DNA from: Streptomyces rhizosphaerihabitans
Lineage (GTDB): Bacteria; Actinomycetota; Actinomycetes; Streptomycetales; Streptomycetaceae
Reading direction: 5' to 3'
Length of the DNA: 64,000 nucleotides
Assembly: GCF_025399795.1 (NCBI RefSeq)
Contig: NZ_JAODTZ010000056.1
Span: forward strand, 1 to 64,000
Position 1 is the first letter of the stretch, and each line of letters opens with the position of its first letter. Both the position numbers and the translations under genes were made by a program. A model generated the notes under the pieces. The model was not told the DNA's origin. It did not search any database and saw nothing but the letters and a program-made list of their open reading frames with translations. Shown here piece by piece: positions 1 to 8,384 of this stretch.

Positions 1-537
1 GTCGTCTTGCAGAGGGGTGCCGGGCGCAAAGTGGGCGACGGCAGCGATCAGCTGGCCCTTGTCGAAGTGCCACCCGGTCACTGCCCGCGAGGACATCACC
101 GTATCTGGCGGCACCGGAGCCAGAATCTCCAGGACAGCACGGGACTTCGGGCCGTCACCAGGCAGGGCTGGGGCTCCTTCCCGCCGGGTGACTCCGACGT
201 AGGGCAGGGAGGTAGTGGCTATGACCTGGCGCCACAGTACGAAGCCCGTGATGTCTTCCCAGGGCACGTGGGTGGTGGTGGCCTTGTACCGGGCGGGGCT
301 CCCACCGAGGAGCACGCCTGTCTCGTCCACCCGGAACGCGACCTTGCGGCTCATTGCCACGAACGCCATGAACAACCCTCCCGCGCCGAACAGCGGCAGG
401 CCGAGTATCCGCGCGAGCAATGGCATGCCTGGGAGCAGCAGGGCCGCAGCGAAGATGATGGAGAACACCGCGACTCTTATGGTCTTGGGGTCCCAGCCGT
501 AGCGCGCCTCATACACGGGCGAGGTGTTGCGAGTCAT
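1..537 (-). CDS. Membrane protein of unknown function, C-terminus cut by window edge
   Basis: The reading frame opens with ATG at 537 (MTRNTSPVYEARYGWD) and stays open to base 1, giving 179 residues without a stop. Residues ~19-60 are strongly hydrophobic and probably form two membrane segments; the remainder is soluble and resembles the short PH-like cytoplasmic domains that follow two membrane helices in small actinobacterial membrane proteins. It lies on the same strand as the serine recombinase and downstream of it, so I infer it belongs to the integrated element rather than the host backbone. I do not recognise a specific family. The C-terminus lies outside the window. Confidence 0.6.
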   Translation of the reverse strand, partial: MTRNTSPVYEARYGWDPKTIRVAVFSIIFAAALLLPGMPLLARILGLPLFGAGGLFMAFVAMSRKVAFRVDETGVLLGGSPARYKATTTHVPWEDITGFVLWRQVIATTSLPYVGVTRREGAPALPGDGPKSRAVLEILAPVPPDTVMSSRAVTGWHFDKGQLIAAVAHFAPGTPLQDD

Positions 538-618
538 GGCTAGATCATGACAATGCCCAACTCGCTCGGGAAGCCCTGCGGACAGTGCCGTCAAGGGTAG
601 GAGCGCATACGGCGGACC

Positions 619-2067
619 CTAGTCCAGCGAGTTCGGTTTGATCTCCACTCGGTTGGTGTCGAAGCCCCTGCCCTTCCTCGTCGCCGGGAGTACGACTACG
701 GCCGCGAACAGGAATCGGTAGATCGCGTTCATCCGCTCGTAGTCCTCAGCCTCCTCCAGCTTCTTCCAGTTGGCTTCGGCCTCCGGTCCGGCGATGCCCT
801 CCAGGACGGCGATGGGCCGCTTGACCGTCTTCCGCTGGCGCTCCTTCATCCGCTTGAGTACGACGGCGCGCATGGTGTGGAACTCGGCGGTCGTGAAGTC
901 GTCGTCCGTGAGCCAGAGTTGTTTCAGCTCCTCCAGCTTCGCGCGGTCCTTCTCGTCCGCGGTCACGTCGGCCTCGGGACGTGTGGTCGTCGGGGGCTCG
1001 TAGCCGGAGGTGTCCAACTTCGTGAGGACCTTGATCGCCACATCGCGGGCGAACGCTTCGAGAGGAACGGCGGAGACGGAGCGTCCGCACTTCTGCTGTC
1101 CGACTTCGTCGGCTCGTATGCACCGGTAGTAGGCGTACTGCATGCTGTTGGTGCCGGCCATGCGGACTCCGCATGAGCACGTCGCGACTCCACGCAGCAG
1201 GTAGAAGCGGCTCGGTCGCTTCTGGTCGTCTCTGTGTTGCTGGGCCCGGTACTCCCTGAGCCGTTGAACCTCGTCCCACTGGCCGCGGTCGATGATGGCC
1301 GGCCACGTCCCGGTTCCCACTTCCTCGCCCTGGTGGATGCGGACACCCGCCACGAAGTTGGACGACAGCAGACGGCGGACGTGCTCCGGCTGCCAGGTCC
1401 TGCCCTTGGACGTCGCCACTCCCCGCGCGGTCAGATCCTGGGCCAAGTGCATGGGTGACTCGCCGTCCAGGTACCGCCGGAAGACCTCGCGGACGATCTC
1501 CGCCTCTTCCTCGATGATCGCCTGACCGTTGCTCGTGTAGCCGTAGGGGCGACTGCCCACATGCGGCCTGCCCTCGCGGGCCTTGTCCTTCAGGGCATCC
1601 TTCAGCCGACGTGACGCGTCGTCGGAGGAGCGGCAGGCGTGAGCCACCTCGATGCGGAGGATGAACCGGTCGTCGGGGTCCGAGAGATCGCGCCGGTTCG
1701 CCTCGCCGTGCAGAAGTACGCGCTTGTCGTCGGCTATCGAGAGGAGCTCTTCGAGGTCCTTGGGCTGCCGCATGAGGCGGTCGGGGTGGTAGACGATGAC
1801 GTGCCGGATCTCTCCGTCCGCCATCGCGCGCAGCATTTCCTCCCACCCGGGACGCTTGCGGTTGCGCTGCCACGCCGAACGGTTGTTGTCGACGTAGATG
1901 TGGGCCGACTCGACACCGAGTTGAAGGCGTTCGGCGATCTCTCGGCAGATGCGCTCCTGCCGGTCGACTCCGGTCTGGTCCTCGTCCTTGGTGTGCGAGA
2001 TGCGGCAGTAGATGGCGGCGGGCTCACCCGGGGTGATCGCGGCCTTGGCTAACTTAGGTCGGCTCAT
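619..2067 (-). CDS. Large serine recombinase (site-specific integrase)
   Basis: This is a 482-residue large serine recombinase of the phage or integrative-element type. The N-terminal resolvase fold begins IYCRISHTKDEDQTGVDRQ, with the nucleophile Ser near residue 24 (CRIS) and the family arginines in VYHPDRLMRQ. A recombinase DNA-binding domain follows (~150-260), then a zinc ribbon with CSCG and a later YYRC...CG pair, then a C-terminal Glu/Lys-rich region. An upstream ATG at 2076 exists, but the ATG at 2067 sits 7 nt after a TACAGT -10-like box and has no Shine-Dalgarno, so a leaderless start is likely. It lies head-in to a truncated host gene, as expected for an integrase next to its attachment site. 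Such enzymes integrate unidirectionally between attP and attB without supercoiling requirements. Confidence 0.93.
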   Translation of the reverse strand: MSRPKLAKAAITPGEPAAIYCRISHTKDEDQTGVDRQERICREIAERLQLGVESAHIYVDNNRSAWQRNRKRPGWEEMLRAMADGEIRHVIVYHPDRLMRQPKDLEELLSIADDKRVLLHGEANRRDLSDPDDRFILRIEVAHACRSSDDASRRLKDALKDKAREGRPHVGSRPYGYTSNGQAIIEEEAEIVREVFRRYLDGESPMHLAQDLTARGVATSKGRTWQPEHVRRLLSSNFVAGVRIHQGEEVGTGTWPAIIDRGQWDEVQRLREYRAQQHRDDQKRPSRFYLLRGVATCSCGVRMAGTNSMQYAYYRCIRADEVGQQKCGRSVSAVPLEAFARDVAIKVLTKLDTSGYEPPTTTRPEADVTADEKDRAKLEELKQLWLTDDDFTTAEFHTMRAVVLKRMKERQRKTVKRPIAVLEGIAGPEAEANWKKLEEAEDYERMNAIYRFLFAAVVVLPATRKGRGFDTNRVEIKPNSLD

Positions 2068-2143
2068 GCAAAACACTGTATGAGCCCGGTACGACCTCGA
2101 TCACCAGCAGTGCGGTGTTCGGGCGATCGGGCAGGGTCGTCAT
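2054..2143 (-). pseudogene. 5' remnant of an isochorismatase-family hydrolase gene, interrupted by integration
   Basis: An ATG at 2143 with a good ribosome binding site (AGGAG about 6 nt upstream) opens a 29-codon frame beginning MTTLPDRPNTALLVIEV. This is the typical N-terminus of streptomycete isochorismatase/cysteine hydrolase family proteins (usually ...ALLVIDVQNGV). Similarity stops after codon ~16 and the frame runs into unrelated sequence that ends in a stop overlapping the recombinase start. I infer that the element recombined into this gene; the rest of it should lie at the other end of the element, outside the window. The remnant keeps the host promoter region pointing at the recombinase gene. 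Confidence 0.72.
2093..2101. other. Probable attachment-site junction (attL/attR core region)
   Basis: The translated similarity to isochorismatase-family N-termini ends across the codons for Ile-Glu-Val at these bases, where intact relatives continue with Ile-Asp-Val-Gln. The recombinase start lies only ~30 bases further. This is the position expected for the crossover of the serine recombinase. The exact two-base core cannot be set without the other junction. Confidence 0.5.
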
Positions 2144-2250
2144 CAGGGTCTCCTGTCTCTCGTCATGCTCTTCACAGCAGCCGCGTCCGGCCATGGATCC
2201 TCTGCTCGACCACACTAGATCCGGGCACTGACAACGACACCGGAATGCGG

Positions 2251-2285
2251 GGAGGGGCCCGCGAGAACACCTCGTGGGCCCCTCC
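2251..2285 (-). terminator. Hairpin terminator after the AbiEi-like gene
   Basis: Inverted repeat with arms GGAGGGGCCC(G)CGAG and CTCG(T)GGGCCCCTCC around a 5-base loop, 27 bases beyond the stop codon of the minus-strand gene at 2312. There is no T-tract, as is usual in streptomycetes. Confidence 0.7.
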
Positions 2286-2311
2286 CTCCCCTCCGGGTGC
2301 CGCCCGGTCCG

Positions 2312-3367
2312 TCACCACCGGGGCAGTACCACGACATGCGCGGCCGGATCGCGGTCGTTCGCGGCCATCAGCGCGGTGCGCACGACCGCGGCCTGCTGCT
2401 CCATCGCGTCCCGGAGCCCCCGCGGGGTGATGCGGACGACGGTGATGCCCAGCCGCTCCAGGTACTCGCGCTTGCGGGCGTACGCGGACCGCGCCGCGTC
2501 CTCGTCCTGGCGCGGGGCGCGGGTGTCCAGTTCGACCGCCACCGCCTGCTCGGGCCAGTACGCGTCCAGACCCCCGAGGTGCGGACCACCGGGCAGTCGC
2601 AGGTCGACGTTCCAGACCGGGTCGGGCAGCCCGTGTTCGCCGACCATCCGGTACAGGCGGTTCTCCGCGATCGCCCTGCCCTCCGCCACCAGCGAGTCCA
2701 CGGCGTCCACCACGTGCGGGCGGCCGAGCAGCCGGGCCGCCGTCAACTCCTCCACGACCGGCCGCGGTTCGCAGTGACCGCGGCGCACCGCCTCGGTCAG
2801 CAGCCCGCGCACGGCCTCCGCGTCGGTCAGCTCCGCGACCGCGTCGGCCAGCGCGCGCGGCACGGCGGCGACCGGGACACCGGCCACGAACACGGGGGCG
2901 GGCAGCGTCGTCGTGCGCACGATACGGACGCAGCCGGTCGAGCGCAGCCGGCGCAGACGGGGGACCAGCACGTCGATCGTGTCGAGGGAGTCCAGCACCG
3001 GTGCGGAGGTGAAACCGTGCAGGGCCAGTGCCGCCAGGCCGGTGATCAGCGCGTCCGCGGGGGGCGGGGTGGTGCGCGGTTCGTCGGAGACCGGCTGGGC
3101 GGGGATGGCGGCCGCCGTGCGGGCGGCGGGGGTCCGGGCGGCGTAGAGCAGCGCCGCGTGCAGCCGTTCCTCGGGGGTGGGCGGGCCGGGACGCAGGAGG
3201 AAGACGCCGGGAAGGATCCGCTGCCAGGGCCCGTCGGGCCGGCACCGCTCGTTGGTGTCCGCGGTGGTCACGCCGCGGCCGCGCAACTGGGCGGTGGTCA
3301 GGACCCGGTGCCGCACGGGCGACGAGTGGCGGAAGGGGTGGGGGGAGAGCGGGGTGCTGTGGTTCAT
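2312..3367 (-). CDS. AbiEi-antitoxin-like / DUF559-like protein of unknown function
   Basis: The protein has 351 residues from the ATG at 3367 (MNHSTPLSPHPFRHSS). The first ~60 residues (VLTTAQLRGRGVTTADTNERC...WQRILPGVFLL) resemble the winged-helix N-terminus of AbiEi-type antitoxin and transcriptional regulator proteins. The C-terminus (GLDAYWPEQAVAVELD, then KREYLERLGITVVRITP) resembles the DUF559/VSR-like nuclease fold, with a conserved Asp and the ExD-type pattern VELD. Such fusion proteins are common in actinomycetes and their role is unproven. No AbiEii-type nucleotidyltransferase toxin lies beside it, so it is not an obvious toxin-antitoxin pair. It adjoins the integrated element but lies on the host side of the junction. 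Confidence 0.75.
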   Translation of the reverse strand: MNHSTPLSPHPFRHSSPVRHRVLTTAQLRGRGVTTADTNERCRPDGPWQRILPGVFLLRPGPPTPEERLHAALLYAARTPAARTAAAIPAQPVSDEPRTTPPPADALITGLAALALHGFTSAPVLDSLDTIDVLVPRLRRLRSTGCVRIVRTTTLPAPVFVAGVPVAAVPRALADAVAELTDAEAVRGLLTEAVRRGHCEPRPVVEELTAARLLGRPHVVDAVDSLVAEGRAIAENRLYRMVGEHGLPDPVWNVDLRLPGGPHLGGLDAYWPEQAVAVELDTRAPRQDEDAARSAYARKREYLERLGITVVRITPRGLRDAMEQQAAVVRTALMAANDRDPAAHVVVLPRW

Positions 3368-3554
3368 GAACCGGGGATTCCCGCCCGGCGCCCGCTCTCT
3401 AACCGCTGTTACCCGCTCGTCGGCAAATCGGGACAAGCGCGCCCTGAGGTACGGGCGTTCGAGTGCCGAAAGGCGCTGGTCCCGCGGGTGATTAATACGG
3501 GTTACGGCTCTGAATACCTGCATTTCGTAACCAGTGCGCGCAGGTGATCATTTC

Positions 3555-3600
3555 ACCGGAGGGGACGCCGGGCGCGGATGGCGCCGGTGCCCCCTCCGGT
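3555..3600 (-). terminator. Hairpin terminator after pepN
   Basis: Ten-base perfect arms ACCGGAGGGG and CCCCTCCGGT enclose a GC-rich, partly self-complementary loop just past the stop codon of the minus-strand pepN gene. Confidence 0.65.
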
Positions 3601-3621
3601 GTGGTTCGCACAGGGCGGGTG

Positions 3622-6228
3622 TCAGCCCGCCGTGGCGATGTCGCAGGCCTGCCCCCGCAGCGCCCGGGCCAGATCGTCCCGCGACTCCAGCACCAGCCGT
3701 CGCAGGGCGGGCGGTGCGTCCTCGTGCGACGCGAGCCAGGCGTCCGTCGCCTCCAGGGTCTCCGGGGAGTCCTGGAGCGAGGGGAACAGCCCCCGGACGA
3801 TGTCCATGCCGATCTGGATGGACCGCTCGGCCCAGACGCGGTCGATCGCGGCGAAGTACTTGGCGGCGTACGGCGCGAGCAGGTCCCGTCGGGACGGCTG
3901 GACGAAGCCGGAGATGGTCGCCTCGACGAGGGCGTTGGACAGCGCGTCGGATTCCACGACAGCCGCCCAGGCCTGGGCCTTGACCGCCGCCGAGGGGCGG
4001 GCGGCGAGGCAGCGGACCTGGTGCCGCTTGCCCGATGCCGTGTCGTCGCGGGCGAGTTCGGCGGCGAGGACGGACTCGTCGGCGGCGCCCTGCGCGGCCA
4101 GCGGCTCCAGGAACGCCCAGCGCAGCTCCTGGTCGACCTCCAGCCCGTCGATCTTGGCCGTCCCCTCCAACAGGCCCTGGAGCAGCTGGAGATCGGCCTC
4201 GCTCGACGCGACGTCGGCGAAGAAGCGGGCCCAGGCGAGCTGGTGCTGGCCGCCCGGCTCGGCGAGCCGCAGCTCCTTCAGCGCACCCTCGGCGAGCAAC
4301 TGCCCGCCTTCCGCGCGCCAGTCGGGCGCCACGTAGTTGACGAGCGCGGAGTTCGCCCAGGCGTGCAGCATCTGGAGAACGCCGATGTCGGACTCGCGGC
4401 CCGCGAAACGCAGCACCATGGCGATGAAGTCCCGGGCGGGCACGATCGCGTCGCGGGTGAGATTCCACAGCGCGGACCAGCACAGGGCCCGGGCCAGCGG
4501 GTCGGTCATCTCGCCGAGCCCGTCCCGCAGCGTGGCCAGCGAGCCCTCGTCGAAGCGGATCTTGCAGTACGTGAGGTCGTCGTCGTTGACGAGGACGAGC
4601 TCGGGGGCCTCCGCTCCGACCAGGTCGGTGACGACCGTGCGCGGCCCGTCCACGTCCACCTCGGCGCGCGCGTAGCGGGCGAGCGAGCCGTCCCCGCCCT
4701 CGAGCGGCGACCGCCGCCGGTAGAGGCCCACGGCCACGCGGTGCGGGCGCAGTTCGGGATGGGACTCGGCGGCCTCCTGGATGATCGCCAGCTCGGTGAC
4801 GCGTCCTTCGGAGCTCAGGATCACCTGCGGGGTGAGGGAGTTGACGCCCGCGGTCTGGAGCCAGGACCGGGACCAGGCGGCCATGTTCCGTCCGCTCGTC
4901 TCCTCCAGGGCCGACAGCAGATCGCCGAGGCGGGTGTTGCCGTACGCGTTCCGCTTGAAGTAGCGGCGGGCGCCCTCAAGGAAGGCGTCCTGCCCGACGT
5001 ACGCCACCAACTGCTTCAGGACCGAGGCACCCTTGGCGTAGGTGATGCCGTCGAAGTTCAGCTTGGCGTCCTGCAGGTCGCGGATGTCGGCCGTGATCGG
5101 GTGCGTGGACGGCAACTGGTCCGCGCGGTAGGCCCAGGCCTTGCGGCGGTTGGCGAACGTGATCCAGGCGTCGGTGAAGCGGGTCGCGCCGACGTTCGCG
5201 AACGTGCCCATGAAGTCGGCGAAGGACTCCTTCAGCCACAGGTCGTCCCACCACACCATGGTGACGAGGTCGCCGAACCACATGTGCGCCATCTCGTGCA
5301 GGATGACGTTCGCCCGCGCCTCGTACGACGTCTGCGTCACCTTGCCGCGGAAGATGTACTCCTCGCGGAAGGTGACGAGCCCCGGGTTCTCCATCGCGCC
5401 GAGGTTGTACTCGGGCACGAACGCCTGGTCGTACTTCCCGAAGGGGTACGGGTAGTCGAAGTGGTCGTGGAAGAAGTCCAGCCCCTGCTTGGTCACCAGG
5501 AAAACGTCGTCGGCGTCGAAGTGGGGGGCCAGGCCCTTGCGGCACATCGCGCCGAGGGGGATCTCCAGCTTCGTACCGTCGTCGAAGGTGCGGGAGTAGG
5601 AGTCGGTCACGTAGTGGTACGGGCCCGCCACGACCGCCGTGATGTACGTCGAGATCGGCTTCGTCCCGGCGAACTTCCACACGCCGTCGGTGAGTTCACC
5701 GGCGCCGTTGCTCCAGACGGTCCAGTCCTCCGGGGCCCGTACCTCGAAGCGGAACGGCGCCTTGAGGTCGGGCTGCTCGAAGTTCGCGAAGACGCGCCGG
5801 GCGTCGGCGGGCTCGTACTGCGTGTACAGATACACCTCGCCGTCCTCGGGGTCGACGAAGCGGTGCATGCCCTCGCCGGTGCGGGAGTAGGCGCACTGGG
5901 CGTCCACGACGAGTTCGTTCTCGGCGGCGAGGTCCTCCAGCCGGATCCGGGAGCCGTCGAAGACCTCACCCGGGTCGAGGTCCCTGCCGTTGAGTGAGAC
6001 GGCCGTCACACGCGGCGCGATCAGGTCCGAGAAGCTCGTCGCGCCCGGCTCGGCGCAGCGGAAGCGGAGCGTGGTGACCGAGCGGAAGGTGCGGGGCTCA
6101 CCGGCCGCCGTGCCGGGCTCCGTCTCCCCGACGGCCGAGCGCAGGTCGAGGAAGACGTCGTAGCTGTCGACGGACAGCAGTGCCGCCCGCTCCTGAGCCT
6201 CGTCGCGGGACAGATTCTCACCGGGCAC
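3622..6228 (-). CDS. pepN: Aminopeptidase N (M1 zinc metallopeptidase)
   Basis: This 868-residue cytoplasmic M1 aminopeptidase removes N-terminal residues from peptides. The diagnostic motifs are clear: exopeptidase motif GAMEN at residues 277-281, zinc site HEMAH at 311-315 and the third zinc ligand Glu at ~334 in WLKESFADF. The length is normal for actinobacterial PepN, with an ERAP1-like C-terminal helical domain. The GTG start at 6228 is preceded by GGGAG at a good distance. The gene is divergent from the DsbA-like gene, as in M. tuberculosis (Rv2467 and Rv2466c), so the pair is part of the conserved backbone. Confidence 0.97.
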   Translation of the reverse strand: MPGENLSRDEAQERAALLSVDSYDVFLDLRSAVGETEPGTAAGEPRTFRSVTTLRFRCAEPGATSFSDLIAPRVTAVSLNGRDLDPGEVFDGSRIRLEDLAAENELVVDAQCAYSRTGEGMHRFVDPEDGEVYLYTQYEPADARRVFANFEQPDLKAPFRFEVRAPEDWTVWSNGAGELTDGVWKFAGTKPISTYITAVVAGPYHYVTDSYSRTFDDGTKLEIPLGAMCRKGLAPHFDADDVFLVTKQGLDFFHDHFDYPYPFGKYDQAFVPEYNLGAMENPGLVTFREEYIFRGKVTQTSYEARANVILHEMAHMWFGDLVTMVWWDDLWLKESFADFMGTFANVGATRFTDAWITFANRRKAWAYRADQLPSTHPITADIRDLQDAKLNFDGITYAKGASVLKQLVAYVGQDAFLEGARRYFKRNAYGNTRLGDLLSALEETSGRNMAAWSRSWLQTAGVNSLTPQVILSSEGRVTELAIIQEAAESHPELRPHRVAVGLYRRRSPLEGGDGSLARYARAEVDVDGPRTVVTDLVGAEAPELVLVNDDDLTYCKIRFDEGSLATLRDGLGEMTDPLARALCWSALWNLTRDAIVPARDFIAMVLRFAGRESDIGVLQMLHAWANSALVNYVAPDWRAEGGQLLAEGALKELRLAEPGGQHQLAWARFFADVASSEADLQLLQGLLEGTAKIDGLEVDQELRWAFLEPLAAQGAADESVLAAELARDDTASGKRHQVRCLAARPSAAVKAQAWAAVVESDALSNALVEATISGFVQPSRRDLLAPYAAKYFAAIDRVWAERSIQIGMDIVRGLFPSLQDSPETLEATDAWLASHEDAPPALRRLVLESRDDLARALRGQACDIATAG

Positions 6229-6420
6229 GGCTGCACTCCCTCATGGCGTCATAGACATGTGCGAACAGGGCCGATCCTGCCATGTGCTCCTTACAACGGG
6301 CGCTGTGACGGCGCAGACACAGGGGAATCCCTAGGACCCGTCGGAATCGCACAGACACACGGGAATGACGTGGGCGAGTGCCGGTGTTGCCACGGGAAAG
6401 ACCGCATTCCGAGGAGAGCC

Positions 6421-7089
6421 ATGCCCGAGCAGACCGCTCAGACCAGTTCCGGCAAGACCCCCGTCGACTTCTGGTTCGATCCGCTGTGCCCCTGGGCCTG
6501 GATGACCTCGCGCTGGGTGCTGGAAGTGGAGAAGGTCCGCGACATCGAGGTCCGCTGGCACGTCATGAGCCTCGCCGTACTGAACGAGCCCAAGCTGGAC
6601 GAGCTTCCCGACCACTACCGCGAGATGCTCGCGACCACGGCGTGGCAGTCCGTCCGGGTGGTCACCGCCGCCTGGCAGAAGCACGGCGACGACGTCCTCG
6701 GCCCGCTGTACACCGCGCTCGGCACCCGCTTCCACAACGACGGCACGGGCCCGACCAAGGAGGCGATAGCCGGCGCCCTCGAAGAGGTCGGGCTGCCCGC
6801 CGACCTGATCGACTACGCCGACCAGGACGACTTCGAGTTCGACGCAGAGCTGCGCGCCTCCCACAAGGAGGGCATCGACAAGGTCGGCCAGGACGTCGGC
6901 ACCCCGGTCATCGCCGTCCCCGGCGCCGACGGCGAGCAGCTCGCCTTCTTCGGCCCGGTCGTCACCCCCACCCCCAAGGGCGAGGACGCCGCCAAGCTCT
7001 GGGACGGCACGCTCATGGTCGCCTCGGTGCCGGGCTTCTACGAGATCAAGCGCACGCGTACGGCGGGACCGGACTTCAGCAACCTGTAG
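6421..7089 (+). CDS. DsbA-family oxidoreductase, mycothiol-dependent nitroreductase (Rv2466c) type
   Basis: The protein has 222 residues from an ATG preceded by GAGGAGAG. It has the thioredoxin-like start VDFWFDPLCPWAW, an inserted helical domain and a late GTPVIAV cis-Pro loop, as in the DsbA/FrnE family. It corresponds to M. tuberculosis Rv2466c, which reduces nitro compounds with mycothiol and whose active site is CPWC as I recall. Here Cys23 is kept but the fourth position is Ala26, so only a one-cysteine mechanism is possible. The start at 6421 is chosen over longer upstream frames because of the ribosome binding site. It is adjacent to pepN in a conserved arrangement. Confidence 0.9.
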   Translation: MPEQTAQTSSGKTPVDFWFDPLCPWAWMTSRWVLEVEKVRDIEVRWHVMSLAVLNEPKLDELPDHYREMLATTAWQSVRVVTAAWQKHGDDVLGPLYTALGTRFHNDGTGPTKEAIAGALEEVGLPADLIDYADQDDFEFDAELRASHKEGIDKVGQDVGTPVIAVPGADGEQLAFFGPVVTPTPKGEDAAKLWDGTLMVASVPGFYEIKRTRTAGPDFSNL

Positions 7090-7293
7090 TCACGTGGTCC
7101 TGGGCTCGGGAAAGTTGTCGCCGTCGCGCCAGTTGCTCCAGCGCTGGAAGCGGCGGCAGCCCTGACGGGTGCAGCGATGGTAGGCGGCCGGGTCGTCCAC
7201 CCGCTTGATCCGCCGTACGGCCTCCTCCTCGTCCCTGGTGAGCTTGCGGAACGTCTGCAGGGGGCCTCCGCAGTTCGGGCAGCGCACATCCAC
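7090..7293 (-). CDS. Small zinc-ribbon protein
   Basis: A 67-residue protein starting at GTG 7293 with a perfect GGAGG 7 nt upstream. It begins VDVRCPNCGGPLQTFRKLTR and has a second pair CTRQGC, so it should bind one zinc ion through CxxC...CxxxxC. The function is unknown; relatives are often annotated only as hypothetical proteins. Its stop codon is directly adjacent to the stop codon of the convergent DsbA-like gene, with no space for a terminator between them. Confidence 0.75.
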   Translation of the reverse strand: MDVRCPNCGGPLQTFRKLTRDEEEAVRRIKRVDDPAAYHRCTRQGCRRFQRWSNWRDGDNFPEPRTT

Positions 7294-7544
7294 GGCGATA
7301 CCTCCGTATGAGAACGGGCCGTGCGAGAAACGGTCCGCGTGAGAACGGACGGAAAAGGGCGAGAAGCATCCGGGTGCCGAACGCCGGCCCCGCGAGCGTA
7401 TGCGCCCGCGGGGCCGGCGGTGGGGCGGAATCACCGTTCGCCGGCCCGTACGCCCGGTTCGGGGTGAACCGGAGCGGCGCGGTCGGTTCCCGGTCCCCTC
7501 GCGGCGCGTACACGGGCCCGCCCCGACCTGGATACTGCGGCCTC

Positions 7545-8171
7545 ATGAGTACTACGAGCCGCAGTACGACCCTCCTCCTGGCCCGGCACGGGCAGACCGT
7601 CTGGCACGCGGAGAACCGCTACGCCGGAGTGAGCGACGTCCCCCTCACCGACGAGGGCCGAGCCCAGGCGGAAGCCCTCGGCCGCTGGGCAGCCGCGCAC
7701 CCGGTCGACGCGATCTGGACCTCGACCATGTCCCGCGCCGTCGCCACCGCCGAGCCCGCCTGCCACGCCCTCGGGCTCGTCGCGCACCGCGAACCCGCCC
7801 TGCGCGAATGCGACTTCGGGGTGGTGGAGGGCAGTACGCTCGCCGAGTTCGAGCTGGAGAACCCGGTCCGGGCCAAGGCGTTCCGGGCCGATCCGGTGTC
7901 GTACCCCTTCCCGGAGGCGGAGGATCCGCGCACCGCGGCGGCCCGTGGCACGCGCGCCCTGCGCCAGATCGCCGCGGCCCACCCCGGTGAACGCGTGCTG
8001 GTCGTCGCCCACAACACCCTGCTGCGCCTGGTGCTGTGCACCGCCCTGTCCATCCCGCTGGGCGAGTACCGCCGGGTCCTGCCGAGTCTCGGCAACGCGG
8101 CGGTCACCGAACTCCGGGTGGAGGACGGGTCGGCCGCCCTGCTCTCGCTCAACGTGCCGTGCGCGCCGTGA
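7545..8171 (+). CDS. Histidine phosphatase family protein (phosphoglycerate-mutase-like)
   Basis: A 208-residue member of the histidine phosphatase superfamily. The phospho-acceptor motif is LLLARHGQT near residue 14, followed by an arginine-containing MSRAVATAEP segment, the acid ECDFG, and the second catalytic histidine in VLVVAHNTLLR. Relatives include acid phosphatases and SixA/GpmB-like enzymes; the substrate cannot be told from sequence. The ATG at 7545 is the first sensible start, although the Shine-Dalgarno is weak (GCGGCCTC region). A terminator follows, and the next gene is convergent. Confidence 0.9.
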   Translation: MSTTSRSTTLLLARHGQTVWHAENRYAGVSDVPLTDEGRAQAEALGRWAAAHPVDAIWTSTMSRAVATAEPACHALGLVAHREPALRECDFGVVEGSTLAEFELENPVRAKAFRADPVSYPFPEAEDPRTAAARGTRALRQIAAAHPGERVLVVAHNTLLRLVLCTALSIPLGEYRRVLPSLGNAAVTELRVEDGSAALLSLNVPCAP

Positions 8172-8267
8172 CGGGGCCCGCGCGTCACACCCGCGTGGGA
8201 CGTGGGGTGTGTGTCCGAGCGCCTGCCGCGTTCCGAGGGCGCCGGGGAGACGCGTCCGGGCACGCGA

Positions 8268-8309
8268 AAGGGGCCCACGCGTGAACCGTCCGTCACGTGA
8301 GGGCCCCTT
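8268..8309. terminator. Bidirectional hairpin terminator
   Basis: Arms AAGGGGCCC and GGGCCCCTT, extended inward by an imperfect ACGCGTGA/TCACGTGA pairing, lie between the convergent phosphatase and tauD genes. Confidence 0.75.
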
Positions 8310-8384
8310 CGGCGAGGCGGCACACCGGTCAGGCGCGGCTACGCGCCTGCCGCCGGCCAGGGCCGACCGCCGCCGGGAACAGCG

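Noticed and set aside
2144..2220. tRNA or tRNA remnant as attachment site near the integrase
   Set aside because: No cloverleaf can be formed. The sequence is the upstream region of the truncated hydrolase gene, and serine integrases commonly use protein genes.
3544..5997. Long open frame of more than 800 codons antisense to pepN
   Set aside because: It mirrors the third-position GC bias of pepN. The product is Arg/Val/Gly-rich with no motif, while the minus strand carries a complete M1 peptidase.
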